Source: CAZKWG01 sp964615375
GTDB taxonomy: Bacteria > Myxococcota_A > UBA796 > CAZKWG01
Length of the DNA: 64,000 nt
Assembly (NCBI GenBank): GCA_964615375.1
Contig: CAZTOW010000035.1
Span: 35,740 to 99,739 of the forward strand
Direction of reading: 5' to 3'
How positions within the stretch are numbered: the first letter of the stretch is position 1; each line of letters opens with the position of its first letter. Positions 1 to 9,146 of this stretch are shown here, one piece after another. A program made the translations under genes and the position numbers. The notes below the pieces were generated by a model. It saw nothing but the letters and a program-made list of their open reading frames with translations, ran no database searches and was not told the DNA's origin.

Positions 1-533
1 TCGTGCGCTTCGGCGGGCAGTTCGAGAACCTCGAGCGCGCGGAGAAGCGGCTGATGGTCGTCGTCCCCGTGGCGCTGGGGCTCATCTTCGCGTTGCTGTA
101 CGCGACCTATGGGCGCGTCGTCGACGCCGCCCGTGTGTTCACGGGCGTGCCCTTCGCGGCCGTCGGCGGCGTCGCGGCGCTGTGGCTGCGCGACATGCCC
201 TTCAGCGTGTCCGCCGCCGTGGGCTTCGTGGCGCTCTCGGGTGTCTCGGTGCTGGGCGACATGGTCCTGGTGTCCACGATCCGGCGCAACCTGGAGGCGG
301 GCCTGGAGCTGCGCGCCGCGGTCGAGAAGGCGGCGGAGGAGCGCCTCCGACCCGTGCTGATGACGGCGCTCGTCGCGAGCTTCGGGTTCATCCCGATGGC
401 GTTGAACACAGGGATCGGGGCCGAGGTTCAGCGTCCGCTCGCGACGGTGGTGATCGGCGGCCTGTTCTCGTCGACCGTGCTCACGCTCGTGGTCCTCCCC
501 GTGCTCTACACGGTGCTTCGGAGGCGCGGATGA
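1..533 (+). CDS. HME-type RND efflux pump, C-terminal fragment (5' end outside window)
   Basis: This is the last ~176 residues of a heavy-metal RND inner-membrane transporter. The conserved C-terminal transmembrane block is plain: a hydrophobic helix after an ENLE motif, then PFSVSAAVGFVALSGVSVLG, then RLRPVLMTALVASFGFIPMA and the closing EVQRPLATVVIGG segment. The CzcA homologue at 4847-8005 has the same block, so the window holds two RND pumps. The gene begins upstream of base 1. Where most HME pumps have an Asn-Gly after the GIAV segment, this copy reads Gly-Asp (VLGDMVLVS). It overlaps the next gene by four bases (ATGA), so the two are probably co-translated. The substrate cannot be told from this fragment. 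Confidence 0.88.
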   Translation, partial: VRFGGQFENLERAEKRLMVVVPVALGLIFALLYATYGRVVDAARVFTGVPFAAVGGVAALWLRDMPFSVSAAVGFVALSGVSVLGDMVLVSTIRRNLEAGLELRAAVEKAAEERLRPVLMTALVASFGFIPMALNTGIGAEVQRPLATVVIGGLFSSTVLTLVVLPVLYTVLRRRG

Positions 534-1030
534 AGCGGCTCGCGCTCCTGCTGGCTGTCCAGGTCGCGCTCGTCGCGGTCTGGCTCCTCGTGGAGCGCGG
601 GCGGGAGCCCGAGCCTCCGTTCGCTGCGGAGCGCCTCGATGAGCCCGCGCCGCCGCTCGCGGTGGAGCTGAGGGGCCTTGCGGTGACAGCCGTGGAGTTC
701 GGCGATCAACCGCTGCTCGTCCACTTCTGGGCGACCTGGTGCGTCCCCTGCCGGGAGGAGCTGCCGAGCCTGCTTCAGGCCGCGCGCGCCACCGACCTGC
801 GTCTGCTCGCGCTCACCGACGAAGACTGGCCGGTGATCGAGACCTTCTTCGCCGGGCAGGTCCCCGAGGAGGTGGCGCGGGATCCGGGCGGGGAGGCTCG
901 GACGCGCTTCCGGGTCTCGGGGCTGCCCGACACCTTCGTCTTGCGCGACGACGGTCGCGTGATCGCGCGCGTCGGCGGCGCTCGCGACTGGTCTCGACGA
1001 GGCGCACGAGAATTCCTCTCACAGTTTTAG
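530..1030 (+). CDS. TlpA/ResA-like membrane-anchored thioredoxin
   Basis: A 166-residue thioredoxin-fold protein of the TlpA/ResA type. Residues 4-20 form an uncleaved signal anchor, so the catalytic domain faces the periplasm. The redox motif WCVPC has its cysteines at about residues 71 and 74. The cis-Pro loop is visible as GLPDTF about 80 residues later. Such proteins reduce disulfides in periplasmic partners, for example apo-cytochrome c or copper-site cysteines. Coupling to an RND pump (four-base ATGA overlap) suggests metal or redox homeostasis, but the actual partner is not known. The ATG at 530 was chosen because upstream in-frame sequence runs inside the RND gene. It is convergent with the lipoprotein at 1048-1890, with only 17 bases between stops. 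Confidence 0.85.
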   Translation: MKRLALLLAVQVALVAVWLLVERGREPEPPFAAERLDEPAPPLAVELRGLAVTAVEFGDQPLLVHFWATWCVPCREELPSLLQAARATDLRLLALTDEDWPVIETFFAGQVPEEVARDPGGEARTRFRVSGLPDTFVLRDDGRVIARVGGARDWSRRGAREFLSQF

Positions 1031-1047
1031 TCTTCAACCAACCGCGA

Positions 1048-1890
1048 TCAAGGTAGAACATCAAAGACGAACGCGCCCGTGTAGACCACGCCCGGCGCGC
1101 TCTCGCGGGCGACCTGCACCCACATCTTGTGTGCGCCCGGGTAGGGAAAGGCATAGACGAAGCTCACATCCGGTCCGGTGTAGATCTGCGGCATCTCCAT
1201 GCCCGGCGTCATGCTGTCGATGCCCGGGAACCAGGCGTGCGTGTGGCTGCCCCAGGTGAGGCCCTCGTTGACCAGCGCGCAGTGGGAGTCGGCGCCCAGG
1301 TACGGCGTGAGGTCCTCGACGGGCGCGCCCGCCGTGTCGGTGACGGTGACGGTCCAGCTCGCCTCGTAGCCGACCATGGGCGGGCTGGTCCAGCTCAGGG
1401 TCAACATCAGGTCATCGGCCGTCGCCACGGTGTTGACGGTCGTGTCCGGTTCGGCGAGCTGCTCGGGCGCGCCTCCGACCGTCAGCGCGCCGTCGTCGTA
1501 CAACCACTGGTTCTGGTGCGCCCAGCCGAACATCAGGTAGTAGTCGCCCGCCACGGGCAAGGTCACCGGGAACTGGAAGGTCGCCTCGCGCAGATCGTCC
1601 GCGCTCAGCTCGGCGTAGTCTTCGTGGTGCGCATGGGTGAACGAGGTCCAGTCCGCGCTGACGAACAGGGTGTGGACCATGCGCTCGTGGTTCTGCTGGA
1701 GGTCCTCGACGGGGTGGCCGTCCTGATCCGTGATCTGGAGGGTGAAGATGCCCTCTTCGCCAGCGACCAGCGGATCCGGGTCGGTGGACCAGCCGAGGTG
1801 CGTCTCGGTGACCTCGTGCGCGGCCTCGGAGGCGCTGTCCGAGTCGAACGGCTTGGGCGTGCATGCCAGCAGCAGCAGGATCATGGGCAC
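1048..1890 (-). CDS. Lipoprotein with two beta-sandwich (YtkA/FixH-like) repeats
   Basis: A 280-residue lipoprotein; the lipobox LLLAC is at residues 6-10, so the mature protein starts at Cys10. The body has two similar halves, each with a beta-rich pattern (an LVAGEEGIFTLQITD segment and an ASWTVTVTDTAG segment) resembling YtkA-like or Ig-type domains. Clusters of His and Met (HTLFVSADWTSFTHAHHEDY, MTPGMEM) could bind copper or another soft metal. It is the last gene of a leftward run that starts with the CzcCBA efflux genes and overlaps its upstream neighbour by ten bases. Metal binding is inferred from residues and context only. Confidence 0.75.
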   Translation of the reverse strand: MPMILLLLACTPKPFDSDSASEAAHEVTETHLGWSTDPDPLVAGEEGIFTLQITDQDGHPVEDLQQNHERMVHTLFVSADWTSFTHAHHEDYAELSADDLREATFQFPVTLPVAGDYYLMFGWAHQNQWLYDDGALTVGGAPEQLAEPDTTVNTVATADDLMLTLSWTSPPMVGYEASWTVTVTDTAGAPVEDLTPYLGADSHCALVNEGLTWGSHTHAWFPGIDSMTPGMEMPQIYTGPDVSFVYAFPYPGAHKMWVQVARESAPGVVYTGAFVFDVLP

Positions 1891-2261
1891 ACCGCGTCGC
1901 TGACGGTGACGTAGACCAGATCGCCCGCGTAGGGCGTGACCGGCGTGTGGTCGGCGTAGGACAATTCCACCTTCAGTTGATATTCCCCGTCCTCGACGCC
2001 CTCGATCTCGGCGGTCGTCTCCCAGACCATGTCGGCGTCCTGGCCGTTGAGCATGATGTCGATGTGCCCGGTGCCAGGCTCGGCCTGCTCCGGGTCGTCC
2101 AGAGGCGCCACCAGCACGATGTTGGTGACCTCGACCTCCACCACCAGCGGATCTCCGCAGACCGTCTCGCCTTCGAGCGGGGCGAGCAGCGCGATGGTGG
2201 GGTCGCCGTCGTTCACCACCTCACCCCCAGCGCAGGCCCACAACGTCAGAAGAAGCAGCAT
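1881..2261 (-). CDS. Small lipoprotein, unknown function
   Basis: A 126-residue predicted lipoprotein (lipobox LLTLWAC near residue 10). After a short acidic linker it has one beta-rich domain with a Cys pair (Cys35 and the penultimate Cys), which may form a disulfide. I do not recognise the family; the TIALLAPLEGETV opening resembles Ig-like extracellular modules. The start at 2261 lies one base after the stop of the FG-GAP gene, so the two are coupled. An upstream in-frame extension exists but lies antisense to FG-GAP coding sequence and has no signal peptide, so I rejected it. Confidence 0.7.
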   Translation of the reverse strand: MLLLLTLWACAGGEVVNDGDPTIALLAPLEGETVCGDPLVVEVEVTNIVLVAPLDDPEQAEPGTGHIDIMLNGQDADMVWETTAEIEGVEDGEYQLKVELSYADHTPVTPYAGDLVYVTVSDAVCP

Positions 2262-2262
2262 C

Positions 2263-3717
2263 TCAGCCTCCCACGTCGAACAGGTACACCGCGCCCGCGA
2301 AGCCGCCGCCGGTGCGGTCGTTGCGGGCGCCGACCACGAGGTCTGGGCCGTCCTCCCCGCCGAGGTTCGCGGCGAGCTCCACGGCGCTGCCGAAGGCGTC
2401 GCCCTCGACGGCGCCGTACACGGCGCGCGCCGAGCCGGCCTCGACCACGCCGGCCTCGAAGGGGCCGTGAAACAACCAGACGCCGCCCGTCTCCTCGCCG
2501 TCGATCTGGGCCCAGGGCGCGCTGATGGCGAGGTCGGCGGCGCCGTCACCGTCGACATCCACCGCCGACGAGAGCGCATAGCCGAACAGGTCGCCGCTGG
2601 CGACGCCCTCGAAGCGCAGGCGGCTGGCCCCGGTGACCGAGTCTTCGGACAGGGTCGGGCTCACGAGGTAGACCTGGCCGGCGCCGAGCGCGTCGGCGGA
2701 CACGAGCAGGTCGTCGAGGCCGTCGCCATCGAGGTCGGGGACGCCGCGCAGTGGGCTGCCGGTGTAGGCACCCTCGCCTGCGCCGTACAGCGTCCTGTCC
2801 GCGTCGGTCACCGACCAGGCGCCGGCGGCCACGGGCCCCAGGAACACGGCCACTTTGCCGGCGTTCAGGCCCGCCGTCTGGTCGCCGCTGGCGCCGAGCG
2901 CGAGGTCCACGAGTCCATCGCCGTCCAGGTCCCGATCCCCGGCCATGGCGTCGCCCACGAAGTCGCCGGTGCCAAAGGCTCCGTGCGGCGGGGGAACTGG
3001 GATACCCGTGTCTCCGGTGTCCACGGGCAGCGCGGGCGCGCCGAGGCCGGTGATCGAAGCCGCCGCGTCGGCGAGGCTGTGGCTGTCCCCGCTGATCGGA
3101 CCCGCGACGACGTAGGCCCGCCCGCCGCCCCCGCTCTCGCCGTCGTAGCCCGAGGCGCCGATGAGCAGATCCGCCACACCGTCGCCCGTGAGGTCGGCGG
3201 CGCTCTCCAGGGCGACCCCGGCGTAATCGCCCGCGGTCTCGCCCAACCACACCGCGTCGGCGGCGAGATCGAGCGTGGTCGCCCCTGACGTGAGCGGGCC
3301 CGCCAGGAGGTAGACCTTGCCCGCGTTGGCGCCGACATCGGAATTGCCGATGGAGCCCACCACGACGTCCGCCAGCCCGTCGCCGCTCAGGTCCGGCGCG
3401 GCGGTCACGCCGTAGCCTGCGTAGTCGGTGTCCAGCTCGCCGAACAGGCAGGCGGGCTCACGCGCGTCGAGGGCCACCGATCCAACCGTGAGTGGACCAA
3501 ACAGCGCGCAGACCCGGTTGCCCAGGTAGGCGGCCACGATCAGGTCGTCGTCGCCGTCGCCGTCGAGATCTCCCGCGTCCCGTACCGCGTTGCCCAGCGC
3601 GTCGGCCGGCGCGCCGAGCACGCTGGCCCAGGCCACGAGCTCGGTAGAGGCGGCCGTGTCGCCCGGGGGCGTCGGCTCGCCCTTGTCCCCCGCGCATGCC
3701 AGAAGCAGGGCCAGCAT
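2263..3717 (-). CDS. FG-GAP repeat (integrin-type beta-propeller) lipoprotein
   Basis: A 484-residue exported lipoprotein (lipobox LLLAC, residues 4-8) followed by a Thr/Asp/Ser-rich linker. The body is made of repeated FG-GAP units, each with a calcium-binding loop of the form DLDGDGxDDLxV; at least six are readable. Such proteins fold as seven-bladed propellers on the cell surface and usually bind calcium. The start codon overlaps the stop of the upstream propeller gene by one base (TGATG). A link to the metal efflux genes is by operon position only. The same architecture recurs at 15768-17417 and 17424-19334. Confidence 0.85.
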   Translation of the reverse strand: MLALLLACAGDKGEPTPPGDTAASTELVAWASVLGAPADALGNAVRDAGDLDGDGDDDLIVAAYLGNRVCALFGPLTVGSVALDAREPACLFGELDTDYAGYGVTAAPDLSGDGLADVVVGSIGNSDVGANAGKVYLLAGPLTSGATTLDLAADAVWLGETAGDYAGVALESAADLTGDGVADLLIGASGYDGESGGGGRAYVVAGPISGDSHSLADAAASITGLGAPALPVDTGDTGIPVPPPHGAFGTGDFVGDAMAGDRDLDGDGLVDLALGASGDQTAGLNAGKVAVFLGPVAAGAWSVTDADRTLYGAGEGAYTGSPLRGVPDLDGDGLDDLLVSADALGAGQVYLVSPTLSEDSVTGASRLRFEGVASGDLFGYALSSAVDVDGDGAADLAISAPWAQIDGEETGGVWLFHGPFEAGVVEAGSARAVYGAVEGDAFGSAVELAANLGGEDGPDLVVGARNDRTGGGFAGAVYLFDVGG

Positions 3718-4832
3718 CAGGGGTCAATCCGGTACACGCCGGAGCCGTTGTCGATGACCCACAACGCCCCGTCCGGCCCGATCTCGATCCCATAGAGCCG
3801 CCCCGCGCCGAAGCCCGTGTCGAGCTGGTGGATGACGTTGCCCTCCAGGTCCAGCTCGTAGAGCATGCCTGTGCCCCACTCGCCCACGATCAGGTGGTCC
3901 TCCCACATCGCCAGCCCGCCGGGCTGATCGAGGCCCTCGGCGACCACGCCCCAGTCCGCGTCGTTCCACTCCTGGTGGACCACGCCGGGGTCGTTGGCGC
4001 GCAGATCGTCGCCCGCCTCGCCCGAGTCGATGTCGAACCACAGCACCCGTCCGCCGCCCGTGTCCGCGGCGTAGAGGATGCGATTGTCGCGGTCGATCAC
4101 CAGATGTCCAGGGGCCTCCTCCACGCGGGTCATCTCGGGCTCGGTGAAGCGCGCGACGATGCCGTCGTAGTGCTCGTCCATGCCGATGCCGTGATCGCGC
4201 TGGAAGTCGTGGCGTACCAGCGCGTCGTTCTTGCCGTCGAAGACCCAGTAGATGTTCTCGTCCTCCCAGGCGATCCCGACGCAGAAGGGGCTCTCGTGCG
4301 ACATGTCCAGGTGGCTGCCCAGCCCGATGGGGTTCTCGACCCCGAACACGTTGAGGTCCGTGCTCCACAGCACGGGGCCCATGTAGTTGTTCCCGCGATA
4401 GTCGTCGTTGTAGGTGTTGTTCGACTCGCCGCAGCTCCCGAACTGCACGCCGTCGTCGAAGGAGAGCGCGGAGGTCTCCTCCATGAAGTGCATGGCGTAG
4501 CCGTCCTTCAGGCGGTCGTAGTCCTGGTCATCGGCGCCAGGATTGAAGACGACGAAGGTGCGATCATCGTCGCGGTTGGCGATCCAGAGGTTGCCGCTGG
4601 CGTCGAAGCCGAGGTCGCGCGGATCGTCCAGGTTGTCGTCCGGGCCGAGGATGAAGGTCCAGCCGACGGACTCGGGCGTGCCATCGCCTGTGCCGATGGG
4701 CGACCAGGGCGGCGCGGCGGAGTCGCCGGTGTCGCCGCTGTCCGCGGTGTCGGTAGGCGCCTTGTCGGGCGTGGGGCCTGTACAGGCGGCGAGCAGGGGA
4801 AGCAAGGGGAGCAGGGCTCTACAGGTGTTCAT
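3717..4832 (-). CDS. NHL/SMP-30-like beta-propeller lipoprotein
   Basis: A 371-residue lipoprotein with lipobox LLAAC at about residues 13-17 and a low-complexity TDTADSGDTGDSA linker. The rest reads as a six-bladed propeller: repeats of the form LGFDASGNLWIANRDDD, NRILYAADTGGGRVLWFD and GIEIGPDGALWVIDNGSG, typical of NHL/SMP-30-type proteins. It may bind a ligand or metal in the central channel; no enzymatic role can be assigned. The ATG at 4832 is preceded by a good Shine-Dalgarno (GGAGCCCCCC-ATG), 14 bases after the czcA stop, so it probably belongs to the efflux transcript. Confidence 0.78.
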   Translation of the reverse strand: MNTCRALLPLLPLLAACTGPTPDKAPTDTADSGDTGDSAAPPWSPIGTGDGTPESVGWTFILGPDDNLDDPRDLGFDASGNLWIANRDDDRTFVVFNPGADDQDYDRLKDGYAMHFMEETSALSFDDGVQFGSCGESNNTYNDDYRGNNYMGPVLWSTDLNVFGVENPIGLGSHLDMSHESPFCVGIAWEDENIYWVFDGKNDALVRHDFQRDHGIGMDEHYDGIVARFTEPEMTRVEEAPGHLVIDRDNRILYAADTGGGRVLWFDIDSGEAGDDLRANDPGVVHQEWNDADWGVVAEGLDQPGGLAMWEDHLIVGEWGTGMLYELDLEGNVIHQLDTGFGAGRLYGIEIGPDGALWVIDNGSGVYRIDP

Positions 4833-4846
4833 GGGGGGCTCCTTCG

Positions 4847-7800
4847 TCAGGTTGAGGGTCCGGTCTCGGCACTTTGCATGACCTCGGAGGCGCTGTCCGG
4901 TTCGTCGCCCATCCACCACGCATACAGCGTGGGCAGGACCAGCAGGGTGAGCGCGGTGCTCGTGATCAGCCCGCCGATCACAACGGTCGCGAGCGGGCGT
5001 TGCACCTCCGATCCGGCCGAGCTCGCGAGCGCCATCGGCAGGAAGCCGAGCGCCGCCACGAGCGCGGTCATCAGCACCGGGCGAAGGCGCACCTCGGCGC
5101 CCTCGCGCGCGGCTTCGGCGGCTGAGCTGCCGGCCTCGTGCAGGCGCCGGACATAGGAGACCAGCACCACGCCGTTCATCACCGCGATCCCGAACAAGGC
5201 GATGAAGCCGACGGCGGCGGAGATCGAGAAGGGCAGGCCCCGGATGGCCAGCGCCATCACACCACCGCTCACCGCGAGCGGCACATTGGCGTACACCAGC
5301 GCCGCGAGCTTCATCGACCCGAACTGGAGCTGGAGGATCACGAAGATCAGCAGCAGCACGAGCGGCACGACGATGGCGAGCCGCGCCGAGGCGTCCTGCA
5401 GGTTCTCGAAGGTGCCGCCCCAGTCCAGCTCGTATCCTGCGGGCAGATCGACCTCTGCGGCGATGCGCTCCTGGGCCTCGGCGACCAGCGAGGCGACGTC
5501 GCGGCCTCGGGCGTTCACCTCGACGGTCAGCTTGCGGCGCCCGCCCTCGCGGCTCACCTGGGCCGGTCCGGCCTCTTCGGTCAACGCCGCGACCTGGCGC
5601 AGCGGCACCCGCACGTCGGCGTTCCCGACGAGGATCTCGCCCAGGCGATCCAGATCGGCGCGGACCTCGGCGGGGAACCGCACCTGAATGGCGAAGCGCC
5701 GCTGTCCGTCGATGACGACGCCCGTCGGTCGCCCGGCGATGGTCTCCACCGCGTCGAGCACGTCGCCCGCGTCGATCCCGAGCCGCGCGATGGCCGCGCG
5801 GTCCACGATGACGCGAAGCACGGGCAGACCGGCGACCTGCTCGGCTTTGACGTCCTCAGCGCCCTCCACCGCGCTGACCACGCGCACGATGTCATCGCCG
5901 ATCTGCTTCAGGGTCGCGAGGTCATCGCCGTAGACGATGATGGCCACATCGGATCGCACGCCCTCGATGAGCTCGTTCACGCGCAGCTCGATGGGCTGCG
6001 AGAACGAGAAGTTCGCGCCGGGTATCCCCGTCTTCAGCACCTCCTGGAGTCCCTCGACCAGCTCCTCCTTGTCATGCACCTTCGTCCAGCCGTCCACGGG
6101 CTTCAGCATCACGAACACGTCCGAGAAGTCCACGCCCATGGGGTCGGTGGCGATCTCGGCGCGACCGGTCTTGGAGACCACGGTCAGCACCTCGTCGGGG
6201 TACGCTTTCAGGATGGCGCGCTCGGCCTCGCCCGCCTGGCGGATCGACTCCTCCAGCGACACCGAGGGCAGCCTGGCTATCTGCAAGGCCACCGCGCCCT
6301 CGTCGAGCTTGGGGACGAAGACCGCGCCGAGGAAGGGCGCTATTGCCAGGCTCGCCGCGAAGGCCGCCGCCGCGACCCCTACCGTCAGACCGCGACGCCG
6401 CATCGCAAAGCCGAGCATCGGGCGGTACCAGCGCTCGGCGAAGCTCATCAGGCGGGTGTGCTTCTCCTCGGCGTTTCGCAGCAGCAGGGAGGCGAGCACC
6501 GGCATCAGGGTCAGCGACAGCAGCAGGGATCCGACCAGCGCGAACACGACGGTGAACGCCATGGGCCGGAACATCTTGCCTTCAATGCCGGTGAGCGTGA
6601 GGATCGGCAGATAGACCAGGATGATGATGCCCACGGCGAACACGACCGGTCGGCCGACCTCGCGCACGGCGCTCAGGATCGTGCCGTCGCCGGCCTTCTC
6701 CCCTCGCTTTCGCTTCTCACCGACGACGCGCACGACGTTCTCGATCATGACGACGGACCCATCGACGATGAGGCCGAAGTCGATAGCCCCCAGGCTCATC
6801 AGGTTGCCCGACACGCCGGCCATCAGCATGCCGGTGAACGCGAACAACATGGAGAGCGGGATGGCGGCGGCGACGATGAGGCCGCCGCGGACGTTGCCCA
6901 ACGTGAGCAGCAGCACCGCGATAACGAGAATACCGCCTTCGAGGAGGCTCTTCTCTACCGTGTGAATGGTGCGGGCGATGAGCTCGGTTCGGTCGTAGAA
7001 CACCTCAATTGTCACGCCGTCGGGCAGCGTGGGCTCAATCTCCGCCATGCGCTCCTTCACGGACTCCACCACGGTCCGCGAGTTCTCACCGAGCAGCATC
7101 ATCACGATGCCTGTGACCGCCTCGCCGCGGCCGTCGCGCGTCACCGCGCCCTGGCGCAGCATGGGCGCATAGCGCACGTCGCCGAGCTCGTGAATGTGTA
7201 CGGGCGTGCCTTCGGCCGTCGTCGCCACGACGATGTCCGAGAGATCCTCGAGCGAGCCGACGAGCGCCTCGCCTCGGATGAGCATCTGCTCGCGGCCCTT
7301 CTGGATGTAGCCGCCGCCCGCCGAGCGGTTGTTCCGCTCCAGGGCCTCGAACACGTCGGCGAGCACCAGACCGCGCGCCGTGAGCGCCTCGGGGCTGACC
7401 GCCACCTCATACGTGCGGAGCTCGCCGCCGAAGCTGTTGACCTCGACGACGCCCGAGACGGCCCGCAGGCGGGGCGCAACCTGCCAGTCGAGGATGTCGC
7501 GCAGCTCCATCGCCGAGTACCCATCGCCGCGGATCTCGAACTGGTAGATCTCGCCGAGCCCCGACGAGACCGGGCCCATCTCGGGCTGGCCGTAGCCTTC
7601 GGGGATCGCCTCGCGCGCCTCGACGAGGCGCTCGCCGAGCACCTGGCGCGCCCACCAGATCTCGGTTCCTTCCTCGAACACGACGGTCACGACCGAGAGC
7701 CCGAAGCGGGAGAGCGAGCGCATCTCCTCGACCTTCGGCACGCCGCCCATGGCCTGCTCGACGGGCACGGTGAGGAAGCGCTCGATCTCCTCCGGGCCGA

Positions 7801-8005
7801 GGCCGGGCGCCTCGGTGAGGATCTGGACCTGGACGTTGGTGACGTCGGGGACCGCGTCGATCGGGAGCTGGAGCACCGAGCGAAAGCCGACCACGGCGAG
7901 CACGAACACCGCGATGAGGACGATCACCTTGTTGCGGAGCGACCAGGCCAGCAGGCGGTCGATGGCGTCGGGCCCGCCACCATGGAGGAGGGGGTCAGTG
8001 GGCAT
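4847..8005 (-). CDS. czcA: CzcA-like heavy-metal RND transporter
   Basis: A 1052-residue inner-membrane proton-driven metal exporter of the HME-RND family, the usual length. TM4 carries DFGLIVDGSVVMIEN, which fits the DFG-x3-DG-x4-EN signature of the Zn/Co/Cd (CzcA) branch rather than the Cu/Ag (CusA) branch, so zinc, cadmium or cobalt is the likely cargo. The N-terminal helix, two large periplasmic loops and the C-terminal helices are all intact. The start at 8005 was chosen because upstream codons lie within czcB; the two genes overlap by 11 bases. It acts with the adaptor and outer-membrane channel encoded just upstream as a tripartite pump. Confidence 0.93.
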   Translation of the reverse strand: MPTDPLLHGGGPDAIDRLLAWSLRNKVIVLIAVFVLAVVGFRSVLQLPIDAVPDVTNVQVQILTEAPGLGPEEIERFLTVPVEQAMGGVPKVEEMRSLSRFGLSVVTVVFEEGTEIWWARQVLGERLVEAREAIPEGYGQPEMGPVSSGLGEIYQFEIRGDGYSAMELRDILDWQVAPRLRAVSGVVEVNSFGGELRTYEVAVSPEALTARGLVLADVFEALERNNRSAGGGYIQKGREQMLIRGEALVGSLEDLSDIVVATTAEGTPVHIHELGDVRYAPMLRQGAVTRDGRGEAVTGIVMMLLGENSRTVVESVKERMAEIEPTLPDGVTIEVFYDRTELIARTIHTVEKSLLEGGILVIAVLLLTLGNVRGGLIVAAAIPLSMLFAFTGMLMAGVSGNLMSLGAIDFGLIVDGSVVMIENVVRVVGEKRKRGEKAGDGTILSAVREVGRPVVFAVGIIILVYLPILTLTGIEGKMFRPMAFTVVFALVGSLLLSLTLMPVLASLLLRNAEEKHTRLMSFAERWYRPMLGFAMRRRGLTVGVAAAAFAASLAIAPFLGAVFVPKLDEGAVALQIARLPSVSLEESIRQAGEAERAILKAYPDEVLTVVSKTGRAEIATDPMGVDFSDVFVMLKPVDGWTKVHDKEELVEGLQEVLKTGIPGANFSFSQPIELRVNELIEGVRSDVAIIVYGDDLATLKQIGDDIVRVVSAVEGAEDVKAEQVAGLPVLRVIVDRAAIARLGIDAGDVLDAVETIAGRPTGVVIDGQRRFAIQVRFPAEVRADLDRLGEILVGNADVRVPLRQVAALTEEAGPAQVSREGGRRKLTVEVNARGRDVASLVAEAQERIAAEVDLPAGYELDWGGTFENLQDASARLAIVVPLVLLLIFVILQLQFGSMKLAALVYANVPLAVSGGVMALAIRGLPFSISAAVGFIALFGIAVMNGVVLVSYVRRLHEAGSSAAEAAREGAEVRLRPVLMTALVAALGFLPMALASSAGSEVQRPLATVVIGGLITSTALTLLVLPTLYAWWMGDEPDSASEVMQSAETGPST

Positions 8006-9146
8006 GGCCTTCCCCCATCTCCGCCTTCGCGAGCTCGCTCTTGAGCGTGAACGCGCCGTTGACGACGATGGGCTCACCGGCCACGACGCCGGAGAGCACC
8101 TGGACCTCGACGGCGTTGCGCTCGCCGAGGGTGACGGGACGGGCCTCGAAGGCGCCGTCTTCCTCGACGAACACCGAGGCGCGTCCCTCGACGTCCTGAA
8201 CCGCCTCGGCCGGGACGACGATGGTGCTCGCGGAGGCCGACGCGGCGGCGCCGAGCTCCGCCCGACCGAACATGCCAGGTTTGAGGCGATGGTCCGGGTT
8301 CTCGACCACGAGGCGCACCTCGATGGTCCGCGAGTCCGACTCGACGACAGAGCCCACCCAGTTGATCGTCCCCGCGAACGCCTCGCCGGGCCAGGCGTCC
8401 ACGGTGAAACGGACCTGCTGTCCCTCGCTCACCCGCGAGATGTCGCGCTCGAACACGTCGAGCAGCACCCACACCTCGTCGAGGTTCCCGACGTGGAACA
8501 TCTGGTCTCCCGGCGAGACGGCCTCGCCGATAGAGACGTCCGCCGCCAGCACCTCTCCAGCGACCGGGCTCTTGACCGGGAAGCGCGAGGGGAAGTGCTC
8601 GCCGTCCAGCTTGCCGGGGTTGACGCCGAGCACGCGGAGGCGCTCCTCCGCCGCCTCATAGGACGCGCTGGCGCCCGCGGACTGGGCGGTGGCCTCGGCG
8701 ACCTGGGCCTTCGAGGTCGTGCCGCTGGCCTGGAGCTCCAGCAGGCGGTCGAGGCGCGCGAGCGCGGCGTCGCGCTCGGCCTTCCGCGTGTGATAGGCGC
8801 CGATGGCCTCGCCGAGCGCCGGTGAGCGCACCTCGGCGAGCACGGTACCTACGGTGACGGGATCTCCGGGTTGCAGGAGGATGCGCTCCACCTGCCCCTC
8901 GGCGGAGACGCCGACGCGAGCCTCGCGACGGGGATCGAGCGCGACGCGGGCGGTGGTGCCGAAGCCCCCGGACCAGGGGCGCGCCTCGGCGGGCGCGATG
9001 ACGAGCGCTGCGGCGGCGCGAGCCTCGGGCGAGAGCGTCACGCGGTCGGCGTGCTCACCCTCTTCGGCGTGTTTGCCTTCTTCGGCGTGCTCGCCTTCTT
9101 CGTGGGTCTCGGTCGCACAGGCGAGAAACAGCGCGAGGAGAATCAT
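7995..9146 (-). CDS. czcB: CzcB-like periplasmic adaptor lipoprotein
   Basis: A 383-residue membrane-fusion protein. A lipobox (LFLAC, residues 6-10) is followed by a His/Glu-rich segment (repeats of EEGEHA/EEGKHA at about residues 15-33), and the protein ends in GEGHAH. Such tails are typical metal-capturing extensions in HME adaptors. The barrel-sandwich (GQVERILLQPGDPV), the coiled-coil hairpin (~120-190) and the beta-barrel domain are all recognisable. It links CzcA to the outer-membrane channel. It overlaps czcC by four bases and czcA by 11. Confidence 0.92.
   Translation of the reverse strand: MILLALFLACATETHEEGEHAEEGKHAEEGEHADRVTLSPEARAAAALVIAPAEARPWSGGFGTTARVALDPRREARVGVSAEGQVERILLQPGDPVTVGTVLAEVRSPALGEAIGAYHTRKAERDAALARLDRLLELQASGTTSKAQVAEATAQSAGASASYEAAEERLRVLGVNPGKLDGEHFPSRFPVKSPVAGEVLAADVSIGEAVSPGDQMFHVGNLDEVWVLLDVFERDISRVSEGQQVRFTVDAWPGEAFAGTINWVGSVVESDSRTIEVRLVVENPDHRLKPGMFGRAELGAAASASASTIVVPAEAVQDVEGRASVFVEEDGAFEARPVTLGERNAVEVQVLSGVVAGEPIVVNGAFTLKSELAKAEMGEGHAH

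Noticed and set aside
5138..8044. A 968-codon plus-strand frame opposite czcA
   Set aside because: A shadow of the real gene on the other strand; Arg/His/Asp-rich with no domain, as expected in GC-rich DNA.
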